From the NCBI RefSeq assembly GCF_001544695.2, contig NZ_FCOM02000030.1:1-64000 (forward strand): a stretch of DNA of 64,000 bases. The letters run 5' to 3'. Each line of letters opens with the position of its first letter. Position 1 is the stretch's first letter. The stretch is from Caballeronia arvi (GTDB lineage: Bacteria > Pseudomonadota > Gammaproteobacteria > Burkholderiales > Burkholderiaceae). The notes under the pieces were generated by a model that saw nothing but the letters and a program-made list of their open reading frames with translations, ran no database searches and was not told where the DNA came from. Below, in pieces: positions 8,594 through 16,256 of this stretch. The position numbers were made by a program, and so were the translations under genes.

Positions 8594-8647
8594 GCGTTTG
8601 ATCAAACGCCGAGTTTGTAACAAAAGCGAGTGTAACAGTTGGTTACA
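8594..8647. promoter_or_regulatory. Palindrome and TGTAACA repeats upstream of ompR
   Basis: A perfect 16-base palindrome GCGTTTGATCAAACGC (8594-8609) starts 14 bases before the ompR start. Beyond it come two direct copies of TGTAACA (8616-8622 and 8631-8637) and an inverted copy (8642-8647); the last two form TGTAAC-N5-GTTACA. Repeated elements like these at a response-regulator promoter suggest an autoregulatory site. The rest of the gap to 8824 shows nothing else. Confidence 0.4.
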
Positions 8648-8824
8648 AAATTTACGGAGGCTGTGGCACGGCCTAAGGGTTTGCTGCGTACACTGCTTTA
8701 CCTGAGCCCGCCATTCGGTAGATACTCCATTAGACCAGCGCGTCTTGCGGCCCGACCAAGCCCTTCTGAAGACGTGCATGAAAAGAATGAGGCTGTCCGG
8801 TTGTCGAGCAACGAAGGGAACAAC

Positions 8825-9217
8825 ATGAAGGGAGCGCGACAGCGCGGACCCGTGCGCACCGAGCGCATTCTCAGGAAAACTCTCATCGCCAGTGCGCTAT
8901 ATGCAGTACTGAGCACCCCTCATGCCTATGCGCAATCCACCGGTTTCACGCGCGACGGCAATACCTTCGATCGCAGCATCACGAACCCGCCGAATCGCTT
9001 CGATGGCCGGATGATTCGCGCGCAGCAGCGCGTGAGCAAGAGCGCGGTTTCTTCCACCCGCGATCGCGACCCCCGGACCTCCGCGATGCAGCCCGTGCAG
9101 CAGGCCGATCAGACACCGCCCGCACGGCCGCCGCGCCACACCGTGATGACCGCCGATGAGCGGCGTCTCTTGCGTCAGCACATCGAAGAAGCGGTGCGCG
9201 ATCTCTACAAGCGGTAA
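8825..9217 (+). CDS. Small exported protein of unknown function
   Basis: I do not recognise this 130-residue protein. It starts at ATG 8825 behind AAGGGA. A basic N-terminus with several Arg/Lys residues leads to a hydrophobic stretch (about 20-35, IASALYAVLSTPHAYA) and a likely cleavage at AYAQ, so a Sec signal peptide is expected. The mature part is Arg- and Pro-rich and low in complexity in the middle, ending in a charged helix (about 108-130). The open frame extends upstream to 8639, but that part lacks a ribosome site and resembles no protein I know. It is followed after 15 bases by the DUF1501 gene, so the two are probably co-transcribed. Confidence 0.65.
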   Translation: MKGARQRGPVRTERILRKTLIASALYAVLSTPHAYAQSTGFTRDGNTFDRSITNPPNRFDGRMIRAQQRVSKSAVSSTRDRDPRTSAMQPVQQADQTPPARPPRHTVMTADERRLLRQHIEEAVRDLYKR

Positions 9218-9232
9218 GCGGCGCGAACCGCG

Positions 9233-10096
9233 ATGAACCGACGTCAATTCCTCTCGATTGCCGGCGCGTTCGCGGGATGGGCGGGCGGCATCGGCGAGAC
9301 GTGCGCCTTCGATCGTTCCTATTCCGTCGATACGCTCGTGCTCGTCGATCTCGACGGTGGCAACGACGGCCTCAACACGGTCATCCCTTATGCCGATCCT
9401 CGTTATCGCGCGTTGCGCCCAAACCTCGCGCTGTCTCGCGAGCAAGTCATTCCGCTGAATGAACGCACGGCCTTGCATCCGTCGCTGCTGCCGTTGATGA
9501 GCGCGTGGCGCGCGAACGAACTGGCGATCGTGCAGGGCGTCGGCTACGACGCGCCGAACCGCTCGCACTTTCGCTCATGGCAGATCTGGGACACGGCGTC
9601 GCATGCGGATGAGTATCGTCACGACGATTGGCTTGCGCGTACGAGCGTCGCTTCTTTCGACGCCGCCGCGCGCTGCCTCGCGACGCATCGCACGCAAGGC
9701 GGCCTTAACGCGATCCATGTCAAGCTGCACGGCTTCGACACACACGAGAATCAGGCGCATCGGCATGCGATGCTCCTCTCACGATTCGCGGAAGGACTGG
9801 CATCGCTGCGCGCGACGTTGATCGCGTCCGGCGCATGGCATCGCACGCTCGTGATGACGCGTTCGGAATTCGGACGCGCCGCGCGTGAAAACGCCGCGGG
9901 CGGCACGGACCACGGGGCGGCGGCGCCGCATTTTCTGATGGGCGGAAACGTGCGCGGCGGACTCTTCGGCATGCCGCCGCGGCTCGATCGGCTCGATGCG
10001 GACGGCGGCGTGCCCGTCGACATCGACTTCAGAAGACTCTATGCAACCGTGCTCGGCGCTGCGGGCATCGAACCGCTGCCGCTGCTGCGTGCCTAG
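9233..10096 (+). CDS. DUF1501 family protein, compact form
   Basis: 287-residue protein with an N-terminal Tat-like start (NRRQFLSIAGAF), the LVLVDLDGGNDGLN block, LHPSLLPL, NRSHFRSWQ, then GFDTHENQ, a SEFGRAARENAAGGTDHG block and an FRRLYATVLG end, all hallmarks of DUF1501. The family belongs to the alkaline-phosphatase/sulfatase-like fold and is exported; its function is unknown. Typical members have about 380-420 residues. Here roughly 100 residues seem absent between DDWLAR (about 135) and the LNAIHVKLHGFDTH block (about 162). It ends on the opposite-strand gene: both stop codons sit in one CTAG (10093-10096). Confidence 0.8.
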   Translation: MNRRQFLSIAGAFAGWAGGIGETCAFDRSYSVDTLVLVDLDGGNDGLNTVIPYADPRYRALRPNLALSREQVIPLNERTALHPSLLPLMSAWRANELAIVQGVGYDAPNRSHFRSWQIWDTASHADEYRHDDWLARTSVASFDAAARCLATHRTQGGLNAIHVKLHGFDTHENQAHRHAMLLSRFAEGLASLRATLIASGAWHRTLVMTRSEFGRAARENAAGGTDHGAAAPHFLMGGNVRGGLFGMPPRLDRLDADGGVPVDIDFRRLYATVLGAAGIEPLPLLRA

Positions 10097-10935
10097 CGCG
10101 TCTTCCACGTGATCCACAGCTTGCGAATCGGCGTGAGCGAGATGCGCTGATGCAGCACCTGAAAGTGCTCCCGCTCGATTTCGTCGAATAACGCAAGCGA
10201 CAGCGCGGCCTGGGCGCGCAGCACGCGTTGCGTCGCGCGTTCGGAATGGGGAATCGCCGTGAGCGCATCGTCGAGCGAGCGCCGGGCGCGCTCGGTCTGA
10301 AAGCGCATGAGATCCGAAAACGCATCGCTGTACTTGCGATTGATGATGTCCGCCGCGGTCACGCCGAAGCGCTGCAACTCGTCGATGGGAATGTAGATGC
10401 GGCCGTTCCTGGCATCGTCGCCGATCGCCTGAACGCGCTCGGCGAGCAGCAGCGCCGAGCCGAGCGGCGCGGCCCATTCCGCGGCGCGCTGCGGATCGCG
10501 CGCGCTCCCGCGTGCGACGGCCGTCGCGAATGCGCCGCCCGTCTGCTCGAGATAGCGCCTGAAGCCGGGCCAGTCGAGATAGCGCGCCTGATCCAGATCC
10601 ATGCCGAAGCCGTCGACGACTTCAGCAAGCGACGCGCGCCCGGCATCGTCGAGAACGGGATGCGCGGCGTCGCCCGCATGCGCCTTCAACGCTTTGGTGA
10701 CCGGATGCGTCGGCTCGCCGCCGTCGAGCCGGGCGAGCTCGTTTTGCCACCACGCATGCTTGGTGCGGCCGATGGTCGGATCGCTGGTCTCCTTCACGGT
10801 CTCTTCGATCTCGCGATAGAGCGCGTACAGCGCGGTCAGGAGCGGCTGGCTCGACGCCGCCGCGCGGCGCAGCGCGTAGTACGTGCCGGAGCCTTCGGGC
10901 GCGGCCTTTTGCTGGCAATAGTCGTCGAAATTCAC
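10093..10935 (-). CDS. Squalene/phytoene synthase family protein with degenerate active site
   Basis: 280 residues of the trans-isoprenyl diphosphate synthase (head-to-head) fold, closest in feel to HpnD-like proteins annotated in Burkholderia. The first aspartate-rich motif is replaced by REIEETVKE (41-49). The second, usually RDVGEDARRGR, reads QAIGDDARNGR (169-179), so its first Asp is lost. The GRIYIP stretch after it is kept. The lost residues bind magnesium-diphosphate in true synthases, so activity is doubtful. A non-enzymatic role like that of mitochondrial NDUFAF6 is an alternative. No hopanoid or carotenoid genes are nearby. Confidence 0.75.
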   Translation of the reverse strand: MNFDDYCQQKAAPEGSGTYYALRRAAASSQPLLTALYALYREIEETVKETSDPTIGRTKHAWWQNELARLDGGEPTHPVTKALKAHAGDAAHPVLDDAGRASLAEVVDGFGMDLDQARYLDWPGFRRYLEQTGGAFATAVARGSARDPQRAAEWAAPLGSALLLAERVQAIGDDARNGRIYIPIDELQRFGVTAADIINRKYSDAFSDLMRFQTERARRSLDDALTAIPHSERATQRVLRAQAALSLALFDEIEREHFQVLHQRISLTPIRKLWITWKTR

Positions 10936-11163
10936 GAACGGGGCTTGTGGGGAGTTCGAAGGATGAGCGTCGCGGCCGGCTGGTGGCGGTTGTTCTCGTC
11001 TCGCGCCGCGCGCAAGGCGCCGGGTGACGCACGGCCGCTCATTTTATCCGGCGGGGCGCGGCTTCGCTGACCATCGCGGAAAATGCTGCGCGCGATTGTG
11101 CGCCGAACCACCGACGCCCGATGCTCACGTGCGCCACATTGGCAGAATCGACGGGAGGCACGC

Positions 11164-11550
11164 ATGGGCTTGAGCAAATCCGAGAACAAGCAATTCGGCG
11201 ACAAATGCCTGCCGTACCTCGTGAGAAGCGTGGCAACGAATTTCGGCTTCGATTTTCGCGTGTGTCCGCGTCAGATGCACGTCTCGCCGACGATCGGGCT
11301 GCATATCACCGCGCATCGCCGCGCCGACGCGAAGCTCTCGTTTCCGCTCAATGTCTTCGTGTACTGGCAGCCGTCATGCGCGCGACGGTTTCTGTCGCAC
11401 GTCGACCGGCCGGTGGCTGCCGCGCGCGCAAGCGAGCGCATGCCCGAGGAGATCAGGCGCCTGATGGATCAGTCGGGTGTGGACTTCGCGGGTCGCTCGC
11501 AGGCGAAGGGCGAAGTGATGATGGTCGAAATGGGCGAAATCGACGTCTGA
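11164..11550 (+). CDS. Conserved-looking protein of unknown function
   Basis: 128-residue soluble protein starting at ATG 11164 behind GGGAGG. It has three Cys, no signal peptide and no membrane segment. An earlier in-frame start (11083) has no ribosome site. The N-terminal part (KSENKQFGDKCLPYLVRSVATNFGF is charged then amphipathic) and the acidic C-terminus (EVMMVEMGEIDV) look like real protein. I do not recognise a family. It ends 10 bases before the terminator that it shares with tRNA-Leu. Confidence 0.6.
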   Translation: MGLSKSENKQFGDKCLPYLVRSVATNFGFDFRVCPRQMHVSPTIGLHITAHRRADAKLSFPLNVFVYWQPSCARRFLSHVDRPVAAARASERMPEEIRRLMDQSGVDFAGRSQAKGEVMMVEMGEIDV

Positions 11551-11560
11551 CGCAAACAAA

Positions 11561-11587
11561 AAACCCCTTTGCCGATGAAAGGGGTTT
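11561..11587. terminator. Bidirectional terminator
   Basis: Perfect 10-base arms AAACCCCTTT (11561-11570) and AAAGGGGTTT (11578-11587) around a 7-base loop. On the minus strand it is followed by a run of T, so it ends the tRNA-Leu transcript; on the plus strand it ends the gene at 11164-11550. Confidence 0.8.
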
Positions 11588-11598
11588 CGTGTTTCGTG

Positions 11599-11685
11599 TG
11601 GTGCGAGGAGGGGGACTCGAACCCCCACACCCTTGCGGGCGTCAGGACCTAAACCTGGTGCGTCTACCAATTTCGCCATCCTCGC
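11599..11685 (-). tRNA. tRNA-Leu (anticodon TAG)
   Basis: Class II tRNA of 87 bases including an encoded CCA (11599-11601). The acceptor stem pairs 11679-11685 with 11603-11609. The anticodon loop TTTAGGT between CCAGG and CCTGA gives TAG. A long variable arm (CGCCCGCAAGGGTG) and GGTTCGAGTCC T-loop are present. It stands alone between its promoter and a terminator. Confidence 0.97.
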
Positions 11686-11718
11686 AGCAAGGCACCGGTC
11701 CGCTGTGCCAAGCCCGAA

Positions 11719-11747
11719 ATTCTAACCGATTCGTCTGTCGATGTCTG
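11719..11747 (-). promoter_or_regulatory. Candidate promoter of tRNA-Leu
   Basis: Minus-strand -35 CAGACA (11742-11747), 17-base spacer, -10 TAGAAT (11719-11724). The -10 ends 34 bases before the mature tRNA 5' end. Confidence 0.45.
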
Positions 11748-11831
11748 CGAAATTGCGTCGCGGCACTTCGCGCCCGGAACGGTTGGGCACGGCGTGAATG
11801 GCTTTCGATGCCGACCATACGCATCGCAAGA

Positions 11832-11860
11832 TTGCGGCTTGTCCGATGCCTGCCTACAAT
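11832..11860 (+). promoter_or_regulatory. Candidate promoter of the metal-acquisition operon
   Basis: -35 TTGCGG (11832-11837), exactly 17 bases of spacer, -10 TACAAT (11855-11860), about 40 bases before the start of the DUF2946 gene. No clear Fur or CueR-type dyad was seen around it. Confidence 0.5.
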
Positions 11861-11900
11861 CTCGTTCAATCCTCCCGCTTCGGCACGCACACCTTCCCTT

Positions 11901-12320
11901 ATGACTCGCAACGCGCGCAATCGCTTCGTCGCATGGCTCGGCATCGCCGCCATGTGGCTCGCCATTGTCGCGCCGGTCATCAGTCAGACGCTCGCCGCAC
12001 GCGCTGCCGCGAGCGATCCGGAAACGGTCCTCTGCGCCGTCGACGCGACCGAAGCGTATGAGCACGAAGGGCACGAAGGTCATCACGCCGTCGCGCAGGA
12101 CGATACCGCGCACGCGGGTCATCACGACGCCGCCAGTCATTTCGACGCCTGCTCGTACTGCGGACTGCTCGCGCACAATCTGCCGCTCGCTATCGGGCTT
12201 ACGCATGACATCGTGCGTATCGAACGCGTCACGCGCGCGTCGACATTCGCCGATATCGACACTGTCGTTTCGAAGTCCTTCAACGCCGCGAGTCCGCGCG
12301 CGCCTCCCGCTCTTTCCTGA
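11901..12320 (+). CDS. DUF2946 family protein, histidine-rich
   Basis: 139-residue protein starting at ATG 11901. A hydrophobic segment at about 10-32 forms a signal peptide or anchor. Eight histidines fall within residues 55-80 (55, 58, 61, 62, 71, 74, 75, 80), followed by a CSYC pair at 84-87, so metal binding is likely. In my knowledge DUF2946 proteins are encoded beside TonB-dependent receptors for copper and are called putative copper-binding proteins. The TonB receptor gene starts 93 bases downstream and a PepSY gene follows. A continuous open frame runs in from 11121 across the tRNA, but only the part from 11901 looks like protein. Confidence 0.82.
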   Translation: MTRNARNRFVAWLGIAAMWLAIVAPVISQTLAARAAASDPETVLCAVDATEAYEHEGHEGHHAVAQDDTAHAGHHDAASHFDACSYCGLLAHNLPLAIGLTHDIVRIERVTRASTFADIDTVVSKSFNAASPRAPPALS

Positions 12321-12413
12321 AATCGTCCTCCGTCCGATCGCTTCAACGTTCGCTGCGCGCATGAGTGCGGCGAACGGGCGCGATCGCTCGTCAGTTCTTT
12401 TCAGGATTTCACG

Positions 12414-14771
12414 ATGTTCACGCTCTCAACGCGAGCGCGACGGCGTTCGCGCCATCGCGCCGTCGCGCGTTCCCGCGCCTGGCTGCCGCTGTCGCTGATG
12501 GCGCATGCGGCTTTGTCCGCGGCGGCCAATGCAGAAGTCGATAACAACGCGCCCACCAATCAGAACGATGCGGCGCTCGCTCCGGTCGTCGTCACCGCGC
12601 AGGCGGCACCGCGCGCGTCGTCGCTCGATCCGAATCTGCCCGCGAGCGTCGATACCGTCACCGCGGATCAGTTCCAGTACTGGAACGTGACGACGCCCGA
12701 AGACGTGCTCAAGTACGCGCCGAACATGGCGGTGCGCAAGCGCTTCATCGGCGACCCGAACGCGACCATCGCCGTGCGCGGCACGAGCAACGCGCAGACC
12801 GCGCGCGGCCTCGTCTATGCCGATGGTCTTCTGCTGAGCAACTTCCTCGGCAACACGTTCACCTTCGCGCCGCGCTGGTCGATGGTATTCGCCGACGACA
12901 TCGAACGCACCGACGTCATCTACGGCCCGTATTCCGCGCTTTATCCGGGCAATTCGATCGGCGCGACGGTCGCGATCACGACGCGCATGCCGACGCAGTT
13001 CGAGGCCGACGCGAAAGTGCAGGGCTTCACGCAGCACTTCGATCTCTTCGGCGTGAACCGCAATTTCAACGGCACGAACACGACGGCGACCATCGGCGAC
13101 AAGATCGGCAAGTTTTCGTTTTTGATCGGCGTCGATCATCTCGAGAACACGGGGCAGCCGCTGCAGTTCGCGACGTTCGCGCAATCGACGACGCCCGCGA
13201 CCGCCGCAGACAGGCCCGTTACCGGCGCGTACTTCTACAACGACCAGTTCAACGCGCGCACCGCGGTGCTCGGCACGTCGAGCGAGGCGATCGAGCGCAC
13301 GTTTCAGGATCAGTTGCGCGTGAAGCTCGCCTACGATCTGACGAGCACGCTGCAGGCGGGTTTCACGCTCGGCTACTGGCATCAGAAGTACAACAGCGAT
13401 ACGCAGACCTTCCTGCGCGATGCAGCCGGCAATCCGGTGTATAGCGGCCGCGTGAACATCGGCGGGCTCGAATACAACATTCCCGCGGCGACGTTCGCGC
13501 CGAGCATGGGATCGAGCGAAAACTTCCTCTACGGCCTGTCGCTGCGCACGCACAACGACACGGGCTGGAACGCCGAGGCGATCGCGTCGTACTTCGACAT
13601 CACGCAGAGCATCGCGCGCACGGCGAGCTCCGGTGTGCCCGGCGATGGTCCCGGCACCCTCACCGATGGCAGCGGCTCGGGCTGGAAATCGCTCGATCTG
13701 CGCACGAGCTGGACGCCCACCGCGCGCTCGGGTCTCACCGCGCACGCGTTGTCGTTCGGCTATCACTACGACAACTACTTTCTCGACAACGTGACTTCGA
13801 ACACGGCCGCCTGGCGCGATGGCGGCGGCGTGTCCTTTGCCAATTCGTTCGGCGGACGCACGCGCACGCAGGCGGTCTATGCGCAGGACGCCTGGCGCTT
13901 CCTGCCACGCTGGGCGTTCGTCTACGGCGTGCGCTACGAGAACTGGAACGCATACGACGGCACGCGCGCCGTCGGTGTGACCGCGCTGGGCTATCCGGAG
14001 GCGAGCGAAAGCCACTGGTCGCCGAAAGCGTCGCTGTCGTTCGATGTCACGCAGGATCTGACCTTGCGTGCATCGATCGGGCGCGCATACCGGTTTCCGA
14101 CCGTCGGTGAGCTGTTTCAAGGGCAGATCAACGGCATCTCCATCGTCAACAGCAATCCGAATCTGAAACCCGAAGACGATCTGTCGAAGGAACTGACGGC
14201 GGAATGGGTGCGCGGCAATGGCTTGTATCGATTCACGCTGTTTCAGGACGACGTGAAGAACACGATCCTGAGTCAGACCAACACGACCGTCATTCCGAAC
14301 GTCACGAACTTCCAGAACATCGACAAGGTGCGTTCGCGCGGCGTCGAATTCGCCTATGAAGGGCAGGACGTGCTGTTGCGCGGGCTCGATCTCATCGCGA
14401 ACGCGGCGTACACGCAGTCGAAGATTCTCGCGAACGCCAACAATCCGGCGTCGGTGGGGAAGTACTTCTATCGCATTCCATTGTGGCGCGCGAACGTGGC
14501 GGCGACGTATCACACGCCCGGGAATACCGCGACGACGCTCGCGGTACGTTACTCGGGGCGGCAGTACAACACGCTGACGAACACGGACGTCAATCCCGAC
14601 ACCTACGGCGGCACGAGCACGTACGCGGTCGTCGACGCCAAGTTCACCTGGAAGCCGACGAAGCGCACGGAACTGGGCGTCGGCGTCGACAACCTGTTCG
14701 ACAAGCGCTACTACGTGTTCCATCCGTATGCGGGGCGCACGTTCTATCTCGAAGGGCGCATCGGCATCTGA
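12414..14771 (+). CDS. TonB-dependent outer-membrane receptor (probably copper-type)
   Basis: 785-residue gated beta-barrel receptor. A long Arg-rich N-terminus precedes the signal sequence (about 20-40, cut near ANAEVDNN). A TonB box (APVVVTAQ, 56-63) is followed by the plug (about 75-190) and a 22-strand-type barrel ending FYLEGRIGI. The motifs PNLKPEDDLSKELTAEW and VGVDNLFDKRYY are standard barrel landmarks. Substrate cannot be read from the sequence; copper is inferred from the DUF2946 partner upstream and the Met/His-rich PepSY partner downstream. An iron-siderophore role is the main alternative. RBS AGGA, 8 bases before ATG. Confidence 0.92.
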   Translation: MFTLSTRARRRSRHRAVARSRAWLPLSLMAHAALSAAANAEVDNNAPTNQNDAALAPVVVTAQAAPRASSLDPNLPASVDTVTADQFQYWNVTTPEDVLKYAPNMAVRKRFIGDPNATIAVRGTSNAQTARGLVYADGLLLSNFLGNTFTFAPRWSMVFADDIERTDVIYGPYSALYPGNSIGATVAITTRMPTQFEADAKVQGFTQHFDLFGVNRNFNGTNTTATIGDKIGKFSFLIGVDHLENTGQPLQFATFAQSTTPATAADRPVTGAYFYNDQFNARTAVLGTSSEAIERTFQDQLRVKLAYDLTSTLQAGFTLGYWHQKYNSDTQTFLRDAAGNPVYSGRVNIGGLEYNIPAATFAPSMGSSENFLYGLSLRTHNDTGWNAEAIASYFDITQSIARTASSGVPGDGPGTLTDGSGSGWKSLDLRTSWTPTARSGLTAHALSFGYHYDNYFLDNVTSNTAAWRDGGGVSFANSFGGRTRTQAVYAQDAWRFLPRWAFVYGVRYENWNAYDGTRAVGVTALGYPEASESHWSPKASLSFDVTQDLTLRASIGRAYRFPTVGELFQGQINGISIVNSNPNLKPEDDLSKELTAEWVRGNGLYRFTLFQDDVKNTILSQTNTTVIPNVTNFQNIDKVRSRGVEFAYEGQDVLLRGLDLIANAAYTQSKILANANNPASVGKYFYRIPLWRANVAATYHTPGNTATTLAVRYSGRQYNTLTNTDVNPDTYGGTSTYAVVDAKFTWKPTKRTELGVGVDNLFDKRYYVFHPYAGRTFYLEGRIGI

Positions 14772-14808
14772 TGCGCTTCGACTCAACACTTCTTGAACGG
14801 GAATTGCC

Positions 14809-16245
14809 ATGCTCGCACCCAATCTGAACACGGCAGCCGCCACGCCGGATGCGGAAAACATCGCGCATCGCCGCACGCTCTGGCGCTGGCACTTCTATGC
14901 GGGGCTCTTCGTGATGCCGCTGCTCATCGTGCTCGCGATCACCGGCACGATCTATTGCTTTCAGCCGCAGATCGAGCCGCTTTTGTATCGCGACAGAATG
15001 GTCGTCGCGGATACGCACGGCCCGCAGCTTTCGCGCGATGTGCTGCTCGCGAAAGCTCTCGCGAGCGAGCCGCGCGGTGCGGTGCCGACGCTCGTGCAGA
15101 TCGAAGCCGACCGCACGCGCAGTGCCGAATTCGTGTTTCGTCTGCCGTCGGGCGAAAGCGAAAGCGTGTACGTGAATCCCTACGATGGCGCGGTGCTCGG
15201 CACGCTCTCCGTCGAGCATCGGCTGATGAAGCAGGTGCGCAATCTGCATCGCGGTCTGATGCTCGGCAAGACCGGCGAACTCGTGATGGAGCTCGCCGGC
15301 TGCTGGACGCTCGTGATGATCGGCACGGGCATCGCACTCTGGTGGCCGAGCCGTTCGAACGGGGCAAAGGGCGGCGTGTGGTTGCCGCGACTGTCGCTGC
15401 AAGGGCGCGCGTGGTGGCGCGATCTGCATGCGGTCGGCGGCGTCTGGCTCGCGATCGGCGCGCTGTTCTTCGTGCTCTCCGGGCTGCCGTGGTCGGGATC
15501 GTGGGGCAAGGAGTTCAAGGCGCTGGCGACATCGGCGTCGCTCGGTTATCCAGAGGGCGCGTGGGGCGAAGCGCATGTGCATTCGACCGCACCGGCGGCA
15601 TCGGCATCGAAAGACGCGGATGAACACGCGATGCACGGCATGCACATGAAGATGGACGATCTGCCGCTGCATCAGACGCCGTGGGCCGTCGGTGCGACGG
15701 ATGTGCCGGACAGCGCATCGAAGCAGGCAGCGCGCGTATCGATCGATGACGTGGCCGCGCTCGCCGCAAAAAACGGCGTCACCGACGACTACGGCATCGC
15801 GCTGCCGACCAAGCCGACGGGCGTCTACACCGTGTCGTATTTCCCCGCCGATCCGCGCGCGGAACGCACGCTGCACATCGATCAATACAGCGGGCGCGTG
15901 CTGTCGGACATCGGCTACCAGAGCTATGGACGCGTCGCGCAATGGATCTCTTACGGCACGTCGCTGCACATGGGACGCTACTTCGGGCTCGCGAACCAGA
16001 TCGCGTGCTCGGCGATCTCGCTCGGGCTCGCCGCACTCGCCGTGACGGGCTTCATCATGTGGATGAAGCGTCGGCCCGCACGCGAGCTCGGCGCACCGGC
16101 GCGGCCGGTCAGGCGAGCGCCGATGCGCGCATGGCGCGGCGGCCTGACCGTGCTCGGCATGATTTTCCCGCTGATGGGCGCGACGATGCTCGCGGTCTGG
16201 TGCGTCGACCGCCTCGCGTTCGGAGCGAAGCGGGCGGCCGCGTGA
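14809..16245 (+). CDS. PepSY-associated transmembrane protein with Met/His-rich insert
   Basis: 478-residue inner-membrane protein of the PepSY_TM family, which includes proposed flavin- or heme-linked reductases working with TonB receptors. Helices are at about 28-50, 158-180, 206-228, 395-418 and 440-465. Conserved histidines occur in the helices (RWHFYAG, NLHRGL, LHAVGG, SLHMGRYFG), compatible with heme. Between helix 3 and the second PepSY domain (255-288) is a segment with five His and four Met (HVHST..., then EHAMHGMHMKMDD), a typical copper-binding composition. It starts 37 bases after the receptor gene. It converges on the glycerate kinase gene 11 bases away. Confidence 0.88.
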   Translation: MLAPNLNTAAATPDAENIAHRRTLWRWHFYAGLFVMPLLIVLAITGTIYCFQPQIEPLLYRDRMVVADTHGPQLSRDVLLAKALASEPRGAVPTLVQIEADRTRSAEFVFRLPSGESESVYVNPYDGAVLGTLSVEHRLMKQVRNLHRGLMLGKTGELVMELAGCWTLVMIGTGIALWWPSRSNGAKGGVWLPRLSLQGRAWWRDLHAVGGVWLAIGALFFVLSGLPWSGSWGKEFKALATSASLGYPEGAWGEAHVHSTAPAASASKDADEHAMHGMHMKMDDLPLHQTPWAVGATDVPDSASKQAARVSIDDVAALAAKNGVTDDYGIALPTKPTGVYTVSYFPADPRAERTLHIDQYSGRVLSDIGYQSYGRVAQWISYGTSLHMGRYFGLANQIACSAISLGLAALAVTGFIMWMKRRPARELGAPARPVRRAPMRAWRGGLTVLGMIFPLMGATMLAVWCVDRLAFGAKRAAA

Positions 16246-16256
16246 TCATCGCTTGA

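Noticed and set aside
11121..12320. A 399-codon open frame across the unknown gene, tRNA-Leu and the DUF2946 gene
   Set aside because: It reads through a tRNA and a terminator; only the part from 11901 has a signal sequence and family features.
12426..14876. An 816-codon open frame antisense to the TonB receptor gene
   Set aside because: Arg/His-rich composition typical of the complement of high-GC codons; no motif and no ribosome site. The same applies to the 814-codon frame antisense to lon (21714-24158) and others.
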